The position numbers and the translations under genes were made by a program. Below are positions 8,998 to 16,351 of a stretch of 54,578 nt of DNA, piece after piece. The stretch's first letter is position 1, and each line of letters opens with the position of its first letter. Source of the DNA: a virus. The stretch is taken from positions 1-54,578 of the IMG/VR virus record IMGVR_UViG_3300025154_000124. The stretch is one strand, 5' to 3'. The notes under the pieces are model-generated. The model was not told where the DNA came from, ran no database searches, and saw only the letters and a program-made list of their open reading frames with translations.

Positions 8998-9027
8998 AGG
9001 CGTAGCCAGTTAAAGGGGATATATTTA

Positions 9028-9189
9028 GTGTGTAGTAATGTAATCGGTATTTGCGAGCACCTTCTGGAGTTAATCGACACGCAGGAAAGCACGATAGCAA
9101 AGCAAAATGAGATAATCGCGAGGCTTATGAACGAGGGTTTTGAGCAGGAGAATCTAATAAAGGTGCTGATGCGAGAACGCGGCGAATAA
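9028..9189 (+). CDS. Small coiled-coil protein
   Basis: A 53-aa protein from a GTG start with AAAGGGG upstream, beginning MCSNVIGICEHLLEL. The middle (TIAKQNEIIARLMNE) has coiled-coil spacing. Function unknown. It is the last gene before a terminator-like hairpin and so closes the DGR/tail transcription unit. Confidence 0.55.
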   Translation: MCSNVIGICEHLLELIDTQESTIAKQNEIIARLMNEGFEQENLIKVLMRERGE

Positions 9190-9202
9190 GCACCTTAACT
9201 AC

Positions 9203-9226
9203 ACCGCAATAGCGGTTATTTTTTTA
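9203..9226 (+). terminator. Rho-independent terminator
   Basis: Stem ACCGC / GCGGT with tetraloop AATA is followed by TTATTTTTTT. It lies between the tail/DGR genes and the lysis genes. Confidence 0.7.
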
Positions 9227-9265
9227 TGGGTAGCAACGATTAGAGGTGGAAAAGGCGGTGTGCTA

Positions 9266-9514
9266 ATGACGGAGCAAGGGCTAATGTCTGATATTCGCGA
9301 GCGCCTAGCAAGGCTTGAGACAAAAATTGATAACTTAAATGACCTGAGCAAAAAGGTGGATGAGACAGCTAACAAGGTGGCTGAAATCGAAGCTCGGTCG
9401 AAGTCTAACACCCACCGCATTGATGCAATTGAAAAGAACCTAAACTGGCTCTGGCGTACAATCGTCGGGGCCGTTATTGTTGCCGGCATTGGGGCGCTGG
9501 CTATTTTTAAGTAG
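9266..9514 (+). CDS. XhlA-like hemolysin/holin-associated protein
   Basis: An 82-aa protein of the XhlA family. It has an N-terminal charged coiled coil (LARLETKIDNLNDL...) and one C-terminal transmembrane helix (TIVGAVIVAGIGALAIF). In Bacillus PBSX the homologue works with a holin to release the amidase. I chose the ATG at 9266 because AAAGGCGG lies seven bases upstream; a GTG at 9260 also exists. The amidase gene follows after 12 bases. Confidence 0.85.
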   Translation: MTEQGLMSDIRERLARLETKIDNLNDLSKKVDETANKVAEIEARSKSNTHRIDAIEKNLNWLWRTIVGAVIVAGIGALAIFK

Positions 9515-9526
9515 GGAGGGATTATC

Positions 9527-10342
9527 TTGCGAGCAGTCATCAACTACGGTCACGGTCCCAAGAACGTCGGCAAAGATCCGGGAGCCATTGGGCCAACCGG
9601 ATATCAAGAGGCCACTCAAAACAAAGAGGTAGGCGATTTGGTTGTCGTTAAACTTAAGTCAAACGGTTGGAACATCCTAGCGGTCCAAGACGGTGATCTG
9701 GACGATGTCACCGACCAAGCAAACGACTTTAAGCCGGATGCTTTCCTTTCGATCCACGCTAACTCCTTTACAAGTCCAAGCGCAAACGGGATTGAAACAA
9801 TAGCGCTGGCGCCTGGTGGAATGGGGGAAAAGATAGCCCGAGAGATCCAGCGGGAGTTGGTAGCGGACACAGGGCTCACAGACCGGGGGGTAAAGTTTGC
9901 TAACTTGCACGTACTCAGGGAGACGAAGGGTTATCCTGCGGTACTGGTGGAGGTTGGGTTTATCTCTAACCCTACGGAAGAGGCGCTGATGAAGCAGGGT
10001 GAGTGGGATGAGCTTGTAGCGTCGGCTATTTGCCGTGGTTTCAGTAGGGCGCACGGAGAGCCCTATATAGAGTGGAAGAAGGGAGTGATAGACGTGTCCT
10101 TGGATGTAGCAGTTTTGCTGAACACCAAGGAAGACTACTGGGCCGGTGCTGATGCAGCGGAGAAGAACGGTAATTGCGCGGTGTTTGTGCGGGGCGTAGA
10201 TAAGTCGGTGCCCAAGGATGCGATGAGTGCTAAGAAGTTGATTGTGGTGGGTGGACCGACTACGGGACATGCGGGAGAGGTGTTACTGAGTGGACGAACT
10301 AAGTTCGACACGGCTGCAGAGGTTGGGAAATATCTAGGGTAG
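9527..10342 (+). CDS. N-acetylmuramoyl-L-alanine amidase (endolysin)
   Basis: A 271-aa Amidase_3 endolysin that cuts the bond between muramic acid and L-Ala in peptidoglycan. Zinc/catalytic residues are visible: His9 (NYGHG), Glu28, the His in FLSIHANS and the Glu in LVEVGFISN. A second domain from about residue 185 (DVAVLLNTKEDYWAG...LIVVGGPTT) resembles a Firmicutes cell-wall-binding repeat of the CW_binding_2 type. TTG start with AGGGAGGG upstream. It lies in the lysis cassette between the XhlA-like protein and later holin-like genes. Confidence 0.92.
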   Translation: MRAVINYGHGPKNVGKDPGAIGPTGYQEATQNKEVGDLVVVKLKSNGWNILAVQDGDLDDVTDQANDFKPDAFLSIHANSFTSPSANGIETIALAPGGMGEKIAREIQRELVADTGLTDRGVKFANLHVLRETKGYPAVLVEVGFISNPTEEALMKQGEWDELVASAICRGFSRAHGEPYIEWKKGVIDVSLDVAVLLNTKEDYWAGADAAEKNGNCAVFVRGVDKSVPKDAMSAKKLIVVGGPTTGHAGEVLLSGRTKFDTAAEVGKYLG

Positions 10343-10354
10343 GAGGTTGTCAAA

Positions 10355-10627
10355 ATGCCTAAAGTTGAAATACTCAACAGACCTGATGGGCAATTCGGAG
10401 CATACGCAGTATATTGTTCGGGCTGTAAAACTCATCACGCTTTCGATGAAAGATGGACATTTAATGGAGATTTTGAAAAGCCAACATTTACCCCCTCGAT
10501 GCTAGTTAATCAACATCGTCCCGAAAGTAGATGCCATAGTTTTGTAACAGATGGAAAGATACAATTTCTCAGTGATTCATACCATGAGCTCGCAGGTCAG
10601 ACGGTTGATTTGCCTGAGGTAGATTAA
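10355..10627 (+). CDS. DUF6527-like small phage protein
   Basis: A 90-aa protein with YCSGCKTHHAFDERW followed by FEKPTFTPSMLV and CHSFVTDGKIQFL. This is the pattern of the DUF6527 family found in many phage lysis/tail regions. Cys and His residues suggest metal binding. RBS AGGAGG lies upstream of the ATG. Function unknown. Confidence 0.75.
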   Translation: MPKVEILNRPDGQFGAYAVYCSGCKTHHAFDERWTFNGDFEKPTFTPSMLVNQHRPESRCHSFVTDGKIQFLSDSYHELAGQTVDLPEVD

Positions 10628-10665
10628 ATTCGCAAGCGCTTTCCAAAACGAAAGGAATGATCTCA

Positions 10666-11376
10666 ATGATTTTAAATATGAAGGAAGCCGTTAAAACGCT
10701 TTTTAACAGAAAACAAGTTATTATCCTTACTGAACACGATGAGAAACTTGGTGGTAAATTAATATGCAAGCAGGGAGGAAAATTCGCGGTTAAGAAACTT
10801 GACGGAAAAGAAATCCCTATCTGGTTGAGTAGTATGCGTTTTATTGGGCTGGATGGCTTTGAAGTAATAGAGTGCAAGGGGGCCGATGGAAGCTCAAGTA
10901 TTTTGCTGGAAAACGGCATACCGGATGAAGTGAGAACTGGATTTAAACACTTAGATAATCCGGATAGTTCAGAAATACTACGATTATCCAACATACTCAT
11001 AGAGCAGCATAACCAGTTAATAGCGTTATACAAGACAGAATTATCAAGGACAAAGAAGGCAAGTAAAATAAGTGATAGGCTATTATGGGATATAGACAAA
11101 GCACAAGGTAATTTAATGGACTTAAGTAAAGAGCTTACAAGCTGGGAAATGCAATATAAAAAGCAAAAGAATAAAGAAAATGGCAATATATGTTTTAGGG
11201 TTGGAGATCCTTTTGATTTTGAAAATATTGTTGCAGCAGAAGTTTTCAATAAGGGTAGGAGCGGCCTAAGTAGATTATTTAGGCGTGATCAATTTGAGGA
11301 ATTTGCAATTATACAACAAAAAAATGGTGCCATTGGAATCTTTAGCGATTTCTGGACAGTTTATGCTGTAGGGTAA
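10666..11376 (+). CDS. Hypothetical protein
   Basis: A 236-aa protein I do not recognise. Basic N-terminal part, charged helical centre (about 95-180, with KAQGNLMDLSKELTSWEM) and a C-terminal FAIIQQKNGAIGIFSDFWTVYAV. No transmembrane helix or signal peptide. The ATG at 10666 was chosen because AAAGGA is spaced well from it; an ATG at 10657 overlaps the ribosome site. It is followed by a terminator. It may be a lysogenic-conversion gene given its AT-rich sequence. Confidence 0.6.
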   Translation: MILNMKEAVKTLFNRKQVIILTEHDEKLGGKLICKQGGKFAVKKLDGKEIPIWLSSMRFIGLDGFEVIECKGADGSSSILLENGIPDEVRTGFKHLDNPDSSEILRLSNILIEQHNQLIALYKTELSRTKKASKISDRLLWDIDKAQGNLMDLSKELTSWEMQYKKQKNKENGNICFRVGDPFDFENIVAAEVFNKGRSGLSRLFRRDQFEEFAIIQQKNGAIGIFSDFWTVYAVG

Positions 11377-11383
11377 TGGGCCG

Positions 11384-11412
11384 AGCAGGCTGTTTACCTG
11401 CTTTTGGTTTTG
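11384..11412 (+). terminator. Rho-independent terminator
   Basis: Stem AGCAGG / CCTGCT with a seven-base loop is followed by TTTGGTTTT, starting 7 bases after the preceding gene. Confidence 0.65.
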
Positions 11413-11437
11413 CCAAAATGAAAGGGGAGGGAATGGG

Positions 11438-11566
11438 TTGAATATTATACTCGCCCTATTGATGATCGTGGCTGGATTACTTATTTTGGGCGCGTCGAGC
11501 CAACCGCATATGCGGAGTCCTGAACACTCTAAAATTAGGCACCCTATGAAAATATTAAACGGGTAA
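11438..11566 (+). CDS. Small membrane protein (42 aa)
   Basis: TTG start with GGGGAGGG upstream. One N-terminal transmembrane helix (IILALLMIVAGLLILGAS) is followed by a basic tail. It could be a small holin accessory or anchor protein; nothing more can be said. Confidence 0.5.
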   Translation: MNIILALLMIVAGLLILGASSQPHMRSPEHSKIRHPMKILNG

Positions 11567-11645
11567 ACCTTAATAAGGATGCAGCAACCAACTCGTTACT
11601 AAATAGTTAATATAATTTATTTAACAAGGGAGGAGTTTAACCCCA

Positions 11646-12110
11646 ATGCCAACGACATCGCCTGGTAAATTCTTTGTATATATAGGAGAGACTCATAAGG
11701 GCGCTGAAATGATGGGAGTTTTCCGGAGCAAAAAAGGGGCTATGGATAAGGCGAGCGAAGGGATGGGCGCTACCATCCTCGACAGGGATGCCATGAAATT
11801 TTATGACCATAAAGGCAGGAGGAAAACAAGGAGCTCCCCCTTGGATAGTTGCATTAAGTGGTCAGTGGCTAATAACTCGTACACGAAGGGTGCTGAAATG
11901 ATCGGCATGGACAATCCTGATTGCATACCTAAGTGGAAAAAGACACTAGCGGAGATGGAGGAAGACTTTAGGATGTCTGATGATATCTTTGCTTCGAGAG
12001 ATAAAATGGAGCACAGGAGAGCTGTAGAGAATGCACTTAGAATAGGCAAACCAGTTCCCTCGGAAGTGCTCGACAATTACCCAGAGCTTAATCATTTAGG
12101 TAAAAATTAA
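11646..12110 (+). CDS. Hypothetical protein in lysis region
   Basis: A 154-aa protein, ATG with AAGGGAGGAG upstream. It contains two copies of a KGAEM segment (about residues 18-22 and 82-86). The first half is basic, the second acidic and helical. No family recognised. It precedes the holin-like gene by 6 bases, so it is cotranscribed with it. Confidence 0.6.
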   Translation: MPTTSPGKFFVYIGETHKGAEMMGVFRSKKGAMDKASEGMGATILDRDAMKFYDHKGRRKTRSSPLDSCIKWSVANNSYTKGAEMIGMDNPDCIPKWKKTLAEMEEDFRMSDDIFASRDKMEHRRAVENALRIGKPVPSEVLDNYPELNHLGKN

Positions 12111-12125
12111 AAGGAGATGACTTGC

Positions 12126-12548
12126 ATGCCGTCAGATTTATTCACAACGACATACCTCGGGAGTTATGCCGGGCTCGTGGCCGTGACATATCTCCTAGTC
12201 CAATTCTTTAAGGAGCCGGTCAAGAAATATCTTACCGACTGGTGGATCCGGCTCTTAGCCGTGGGATTCGCTCTGTCGATTCAACTTTTTACGCTGTACG
12301 TAGCGCAGAACTTCACGGCTGAAGCGATTGGGTTAGCCGTGCTGAATTCGTTTTTGGTTGCCATTACTGCAGCTGGGACGCACAATATAAGTCAACCTAG
12401 TTCGACGCAACCTATACCTGTTACCCTCAATACATTTGAGCCCATTATAAATAAAGCACAAGTGACTGACGTTAGCCCTCCTATTATTACACCTCAGCCT
12501 AGTACATCCACGGATAACGACCAAGTCTCTCCTATTGCGCAAGGTTAA
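12126..12548 (+). CDS. Holin-like membrane protein
   Basis: A 140-aa protein with three predicted transmembrane helices within the first 90 residues (YAGLVAVTYLLVQFF, LLAVGFALSIQLFTLYV, AIGLAVLNSFLVAITAA). A Pro/Ser/Thr-rich cytoplasmic tail follows. Size, topology and position near the amidase suggest a phage holin, but I cannot name the family. ATG at 12126 has AAAAGGAG nine bases upstream. A clear terminator follows the gene. Confidence 0.7.
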   Translation: MPSDLFTTTYLGSYAGLVAVTYLLVQFFKEPVKKYLTDWWIRLLAVGFALSIQLFTLYVAQNFTAEAIGLAVLNSFLVAITAAGTHNISQPSSTQPIPVTLNTFEPIINKAQVTDVSPPIITPQPSTSTDNDQVSPIAQG

Positions 12549-12554
12549 CATAAC

Positions 12555-12591
12555 AAAAGCCCTTCTGCCTTAATTGGTGGGAGGCTTTTTT
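12555..12591 (+). terminator. Rho-independent terminator
   Basis: Outer stem AAAAGCC / GGCTTTT and an inner CTGCC / GGTGG-type stem precede TTTTTT. It ends the lysis transcription unit and isolates the kinase/HIRAN operon. Confidence 0.8.
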
Positions 12592-12690
12592 GCGTTTCTA
12601 CAGAAAAATGTCCAGAACAGGTGAGATAATGAATTACAAAATGGATGTAGACGATTTGATCATTAGTGTAATTGCTGGAACTAATTAAGC

Positions 12691-12742
12691 TTGACAAAAG
12701 GGGGGACATTGATAAAATTAACTATTACGTTAATAGTTAATT
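12691..12742 (+). promoter_or_regulatory. Promoter with 27-bp palindromic operator for the HipA-like/HIRAN operon
   Basis: The -35 TTGACA (12691-12696), 16-bp spacer and -10 TAAAAT (12713-12718) form a good sigma-A promoter. The -10 overlaps a perfect inverted repeat with 12-bp arms (AATTAACTATTA at 12716-12727 and its complement at 12731-12742) around CGT. The kinase ATG is 16 bp further on, behind GGCGGAG. Such an operator is typical of tightly autoregulated toxin-antitoxin or defence operons. Confidence 0.75.
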
Positions 12743-12758
12743 AATAGGCGGAGTAATC

Positions 12759-13613
12759 ATGTATGAAATCATTGATGCCTCTTCATGGGAAAGAGATGAG
12801 TACAAAGGTAAAGGGTCAAAAGAGAAGATAATGCTGGTAGAGCCTGAAACTAGAAGATTGGTAATGTTTAAATACGCTACTGAGGGATCGGGAGATACTT
12901 GGTCAGAAAAAATTGCTTCAGAGATTGGAAAATGTATTGGGTATAATGTGCAAGAAGTTAAACTCGGCGTATTTAACGGTATCCATGGTTCGCTTTCATA
13001 TTGGTTTCTAGAACGTGGAGATCCTCTTTATGAGGGTGCTGATCTAGTGGAAAACGACGAGTTTGACGTACGTAGTAGACCTAATTTGCAGTTCATAAAA
13101 CAACTTTTAGACTGCGACAATGAAGGATTATTCCCCAAATTCATGGAAATTGTTATTTTTGATATTTTGATTGGCAATACTGATAGACACATGGAAAATT
13201 GGGGTATTATCAAAGATGAAAATGGTTTATCCTCATTAGCTCCAGCGTATGATAATAGTTCTAGTCTTGGTCGAGAATTCAATTCAAACCCAGTGAAACT
13301 AGGCATAAGACTTAAAAATTCTAGAGTCTTTGAACAGTATTGCAAAAAGGGAATTTACTTTTACGGGTGGCTTGGTGAAGAAAAGATTCCGCATTTAAAA
13401 TACTCAGAAATCATATATAGTAATTATTCGGATATTATATATCCTCACGTAATTAAGCTTAATAAGCTCACCGATCAACTTATTAATGACATTATCCGAA
13501 GAATACCTCACAATATTATGACGACAGATCTGAAGGATTTCGTTGTAAGGTTTCTTATTTATAGAAGGAATTATTTGTTGAACTTAATAAAGGGGGATAA
13601 TGATGAATGCTAA
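12759..13613 (+). CDS. HipA-like serine/threonine kinase-fold protein
   Basis: A 284-aa HipA/phosphatidylinositol-kinase-like protein. The catalytic loop GNTDRHMEN (139-147) supplies Asp142 and Asn147, and the metal-binding motif LAPAYDNSS supplies Asp165. HipA toxins use these same positions to phosphorylate targets such as glutamyl-tRNA synthetase. It is shorter than full HipA (about 440 aa) and lacks the HipA N-terminal subdomain. No HipB-type HTH gene is adjacent. Instead a HIRAN-domain gene overlaps its 3' end. The active-site residues look intact, so an active kinase is expected; the target is unknown. Confidence 0.82.
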   Translation: MYEIIDASSWERDEYKGKGSKEKIMLVEPETRRLVMFKYATEGSGDTWSEKIASEIGKCIGYNVQEVKLGVFNGIHGSLSYWFLERGDPLYEGADLVENDEFDVRSRPNLQFIKQLLDCDNEGLFPKFMEIVIFDILIGNTDRHMENWGIIKDENGLSSLAPAYDNSSSLGREFNSNPVKLGIRLKNSRVFEQYCKKGIYFYGWLGEEKIPHLKYSEIIYSNYSDIIYPHVIKLNKLTDQLINDIIRRIPHNIMTTDLKDFVVRFLIYRRNYLLNLIKGDNDEC

Positions 13614-14340
13614 AAAACAAAATGAACTTTGGTTGGCATGGAAAGACACTAATTCTCGCGAAAGATTTGTAGTTGGCCTCCTGCAGTATGGTTTAGAAGG
13701 GTATCGTTTTAAATATATTGAAAATGAAGGAACGAATAATCTTAGCGAGGCTCTGGAGCGAGGATTTAAGTTGTTACCAGCTTTTCCGGATAAGGCACAA
13801 GAATATCACCAGAAGGAATTATTCCAAGTTTTTCTTAATAGGCTACCGAGTAGAAAAAGAAAAGATACGCAGCTCTTTCTAGAAAAGAAGGGTCTTTCTT
13901 TAGATTGTAGCGATTATGAACTCTTAAAGAAAACAGGAGGAAAATTACCTACTGATTCATTAGAATTTGTTGAACCATTTACTTTCAAAAGTGGTGAAAC
14001 ATTTAATATTGAATTTTTCATTGCGGGTCTTAGGTATTATGAAATTGATAAGATTCCAAGCCAAGAATTGTTGCCTAACACTAAGTTATTATTGAAATTG
14101 GAGCCGGATAACCCATTTGACTCGCATGCTATTAAAGTGCTTACTTTAGATGCTAAGAAATTGGGACACGTTCCGGTATTTTATAGTAGGTATATTGATT
14201 TGGCTGTTAAAACGGGAGATATCACTTCAGTTATAATTTCTTTCGATCCGGAGTCAGATTACGGTGAGAAATTACTCATCAAGGTTAGCGGAAATTCTGA
14301 TTTAGCGCGGGTTATTGAGAATCTAGATTCGACGCCTTAA
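13603..14340 (+). CDS. HIRAN-domain protein, partner of HipA-like kinase
   Basis: A 245-aa protein whose C-terminal half (about 125-225) is a HIRAN domain: FNIEFFIAGLRYY, then LKLEPDNPFDSHAIKVL and KLGHVPVFYSRYI. HIRAN domains in HLTF and bacterial proteins bind DNA ends or damaged DNA. The N-terminal 120 residues are helical with no family I recognise. It overlaps the kinase gene by 11 bases and ends before a strong terminator, so the two form one operon. It may neutralise or guide the kinase; this is inferred only from the pairing. Confidence 0.8.
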   Translation: MNAKKQNELWLAWKDTNSRERFVVGLLQYGLEGYRFKYIENEGTNNLSEALERGFKLLPAFPDKAQEYHQKELFQVFLNRLPSRKRKDTQLFLEKKGLSLDCSDYELLKKTGGKLPTDSLEFVEPFTFKSGETFNIEFFIAGLRYYEIDKIPSQELLPNTKLLLKLEPDNPFDSHAIKVLTLDAKKLGHVPVFYSRYIDLAVKTGDITSVIISFDPESDYGEKLLIKVSGNSDLARVIENLDSTP

Positions 14341-14390
14341 TCCCACTGAAAGCGTAGGGGTATCGGTCGAAGAGTTGGTTAGAATATGCC

Positions 14391-14427
14391 AAGGTCCTTA
14401 CTAGTGTAGTAGGGGCCTTTTTATTTT
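14391..14427 (+). terminator. Strong rho-independent terminator of the kinase/HIRAN operon
   Basis: Thirteen pairs between 14391-14403 and 14407-14419 with several G.T pairs and a GTG loop are followed by TTTTATTTTT. Confidence 0.8.
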
Positions 14428-14496
14428 TGGGGACAGGTTTCCCCATACTTCGCGCGAGAGTTGTGAGATGATTAGGTTCCAAGGTAGGTGTAATTA

Positions 14497-14829
14497 ATGA
14501 TAACTGTACAAACAAGGAATTATATAAGCGCCGTAAATAACAAAGGCTATACTCGAAGCACGTTTAATAACTATGTTGAACAATGTGATGGTATTGATAA
14601 GCTAAAAAAGAAAGACCTTGATGAGATAATTCGTCAGCTTCCGTCAGATTATACTATTAACGATGTTGTATTTATGGATATCTATAGATTGGTTTCAGCG
14701 AACGAGACTGGAAGAATTATAAACAGATGGACATGGATAGCAGGAAGCGCATCAGTTTTGAGCTTAGTTGTATCGGTTATTAGTCTATGTATATCAATTA
14801 TTACTCTAGCTAGGAGTACGCCACCATGA
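14497..14829 (+). CDS. Membrane-anchored hypothetical protein
   Basis: A 110-aa protein with a soluble charged N-terminus (KLKKKDLDEIIRQL) and a long C-terminal hydrophobic hairpin (WIAGSASVLSLVVSVIS, then LCISIITLA). The whole C-terminus would sit in the membrane. AAGGTAGG precedes the ATG. It is a candidate superinfection-exclusion or toxin protein of the lysogenic region; no family recognised. Confidence 0.6.
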   Translation: MITVQTRNYISAVNNKGYTRSTFNNYVEQCDGIDKLKKKDLDEIIRQLPSDYTINDVVFMDIYRLVSANETGRIINRWTWIAGSASVLSLVVSVISLCISIITLARSTPP

Positions 14830-15073
14830 AAATCCTCTCAACCCCCATCGAGGTCCTAGCCACTTCGAAATCGACGGCACACCCCACGCACTCCGCTTAA
14901 AGCTCAACAGTGAAACAATCAAGATCGAGCAGGTCCTCTCCGTATCGGAAGAGAAGCTAGCCGGCAATCGAATGCTGTGCTTCCGATGCCAGAGGGAGAT
15001 CGATGGAGAGCTTAAGCCGTTTGAGATCAAATTCGAGCTGGGTACCTGCAAGTGGTATCTGTATAAGATGTAG
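14826..15073 (+). pseudogene. Probable frameshifted small gene
   Basis: An ATG at 14826 opens MKILSTPIEVLA and then runs into a stop (TAA at 14898). From about 14860 another frame continues smoothly: HFEIDGTPHALRLKL through to LGTCKWYLYKM and a stop at 15073. Joining them needs one extra base, giving about 82 aa. The two halves read as one small protein broken by a one-base deletion. It could instead be a sequencing error or programmed frameshift, though I see no slippery heptamer. Confidence 0.5.
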
Positions 15074-15120
15074 GAACTTGGGCAGTATATCAGTCAATGT
15101 CTTTTTTCTTCTCTTTCTTC

Positions 15121-15156
15121 GCCCTCATCGTTGCTCCAGCGATGGGGGCTTTTTTA
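15121..15156 (+). terminator. Rho-independent terminator, plus strand
   Basis: A 10-bp stem GCCCTCATCG / CGATGGGGGC with a nine-base loop is followed by TTTTTT. It ends the rightward accessory genes. Confidence 0.85.
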
Positions 15157-15161
15157 TGCAT

Positions 15162-15187
15162 AAAAAAGCCCCCGACTTTCGCCAGGG
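15162..15187 (-). terminator. Rho-independent terminator, minus strand
   Basis: On the minus strand, a seven-pair stem beginning CCCTGGC with a GAAA tetraloop is followed by C and six T residues. It ends the leftward secretion/pilus-like island and lies back to back with the plus-strand terminator. Confidence 0.75.
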
Positions 15188-15214
15188 ACCATTGAAAATA
15201 AAAATATAGCCGTA

Positions 15215-15532
15215 TCATTTAAATAATACTACAACAATCCAATAAACGTGCAGCATCGTAACGAAAGTATAAGTAATTAAAGCTAATCCAAGACCATTGA
15301 TAACTAATCTACGTGATCTATTTCTAGAATTCCAGGATAAAACACCAAGGGCGATGGGTAGAAATACCTTCATTAATAAGAGGAGATTAGGGGTCCCCAA
15401 GAGAGGCAACATTATGGGGTTCGCCTCATTAATAGCACTAATCCTTAATCCCCAAAAGGTTAGAATGTAATCTGTTATGCAAAGAATTACAACAACTATT
15501 GATGCCAAAAGTATTTTACTATCGTAGGTCAC
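15215..15532 (-). CDS. DUF5658-like small membrane protein
   Basis: A 105-aa protein with three transmembrane helices. The pattern DYILTFWGLRISAINEANPIM matches DUF5658 membrane proteins of unknown function, in which an acidic residue and NP follow the first helix. GTG start with TAGGGAGG upstream. It is the last gene of the leftward island, after the prepilin gene and a terminator that would reduce its expression. Confidence 0.72.
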   Translation of the reverse strand: MTYDSKILLASIVVVILCITDYILTFWGLRISAINEANPIMLPLLGTPNLLLLMKVFLPIALGVLSWNSRNRSRRLVINGLGLALITYTFVTMLHVYWIVVVLFK

Positions 15533-15560
15533 GCAAAAACCTCCCTAAGGCTATTTGCCC

Positions 15561-15590
15561 AAAGAAAAAAGGCGTCCATATAACGCCTTT
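15561..15590 (-). terminator. Rho-independent terminator after the prepilin gene
   Basis: On the minus strand, AAAGGCGT and ACGCCTTT pair perfectly around a seven-base loop, followed by TTTCTTT. It starts 15 bases after the prepilin stop. Confidence 0.85.
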
Positions 15591-15605
15591 ATATTAATTA
15601 TCGGC

Positions 15606-16127
15606 TTATGGGGTAACTGTAATTGTTTTATCGGTCATAACATTTCCTAGGCTGTCGTGTGCAAAAATTTTTACAGACGTTATCTTACTAGATGTCTCTA
15701 CGGGGGCCACAACAATAAGGCCTTGCAACGTGGAACCTGTAGCGGTGTCTGTGCCGGTTACCGTGTTTAATACGGATAGGGCACCGGCAGCTGGAGCGGC
15801 TGCAATAGCCGGTATAGTAGTTAAGCCTGTAAATGGATTTTTTATTGCATTAGTAGAATCGTTAGTCGCGATGCCAGTAAACTGATTAAAAATATCGGTT
15901 CCAACGGCACTACCGGTTAGTTCGGCGCTAACCCAGCTTGATATTCTGCTCCGGACATATCCCTCAACCATTCTTTGGTTTGAGTCAATCCCCACAGACT
16001 TAGCTGTAGTTTTGATAATCCCAACCTTCGGCACAATCACGATTGCCAGGATGCCGATAACCGCAATAACGATCATGAGCTCAATAAGAGTGAATCCACT
16101 GTCCCTTTTTCGTTTCATTTCATCCAT
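15606..16127 (-). CDS. Type IV prepilin (class III signal, N-methylation motif)
   Basis: A 173-aa type IV pilin-like protein. After a short basic leader comes DSG|FTLIELMIVIAVIGIL, the class III signal cut by prepilin peptidase after Gly, with Glu at position +5, then the hydrophobic assembly helix. The C-terminal half is Ala/Thr-rich and beta-rich. No prepilin peptidase, PilB, PilC or minor pilins are encoded nearby, so host machinery would be needed. Own promoter upstream and terminator downstream. A pilin is unusual phage cargo; it may modify host pili that serve as phage receptors, which is inference. Confidence 0.88.
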   Translation of the reverse strand: MDEMKRKRDSGFTLIELMIVIAVIGILAIVIVPKVGIIKTTAKSVGIDSNQRMVEGYVRSRISSWVSAELTGSAVGTDIFNQFTGIATNDSTNAIKNPFTGLTTIPAIAAAPAAGALSVLNTVTGTDTATGSTLQGLIVVAPVETSSKITSVKIFAHDSLGNVMTDKTITVTP

Positions 16128-16242
16128 CCCCTTCTATGTGTATTTTACACCTGGACAAGTAACCTGCAAGACCCTTAACCAATAGCTCCTTTTTGGCATT
16201 TTTAAGGTCTTTGGTCCTATTGACTTACGTCTATTACCTTAC

Positions 16243-16272
16243 ATTGTACTCAACGCAGAGTGTTCTAGTCAA
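16243..16272 (-). promoter_or_regulatory. Promoter of the prepilin gene
   Basis: On the minus strand: -35 TTGACT (16272-16267), 18-bp spacer, -10 TACAAT (16248-16243). It lies about 116 bp before the prepilin start. The intervening leader (16128-16242) shows no riboswitch I can recognise. Confidence 0.7.
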
Positions 16273-16351
16273 TTAATTTTTTGAACTAATACAATGTTTT
16301 TGCATAGCGTAACCACTGTTTTAATGCTCACGATTCTTAATTGTTTTGCGA

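Noticed and set aside
15003-15209. 68-aa plus-strand ORF
   Set aside because: It overlaps the frameshifted small gene and runs through two terminator hairpins, with no ribosome site.
16128-16242. Possible riboswitch in the prepilin leader
   Set aside because: No conserved core of the c-di-GMP or other riboswitch classes could be recognised by eye.
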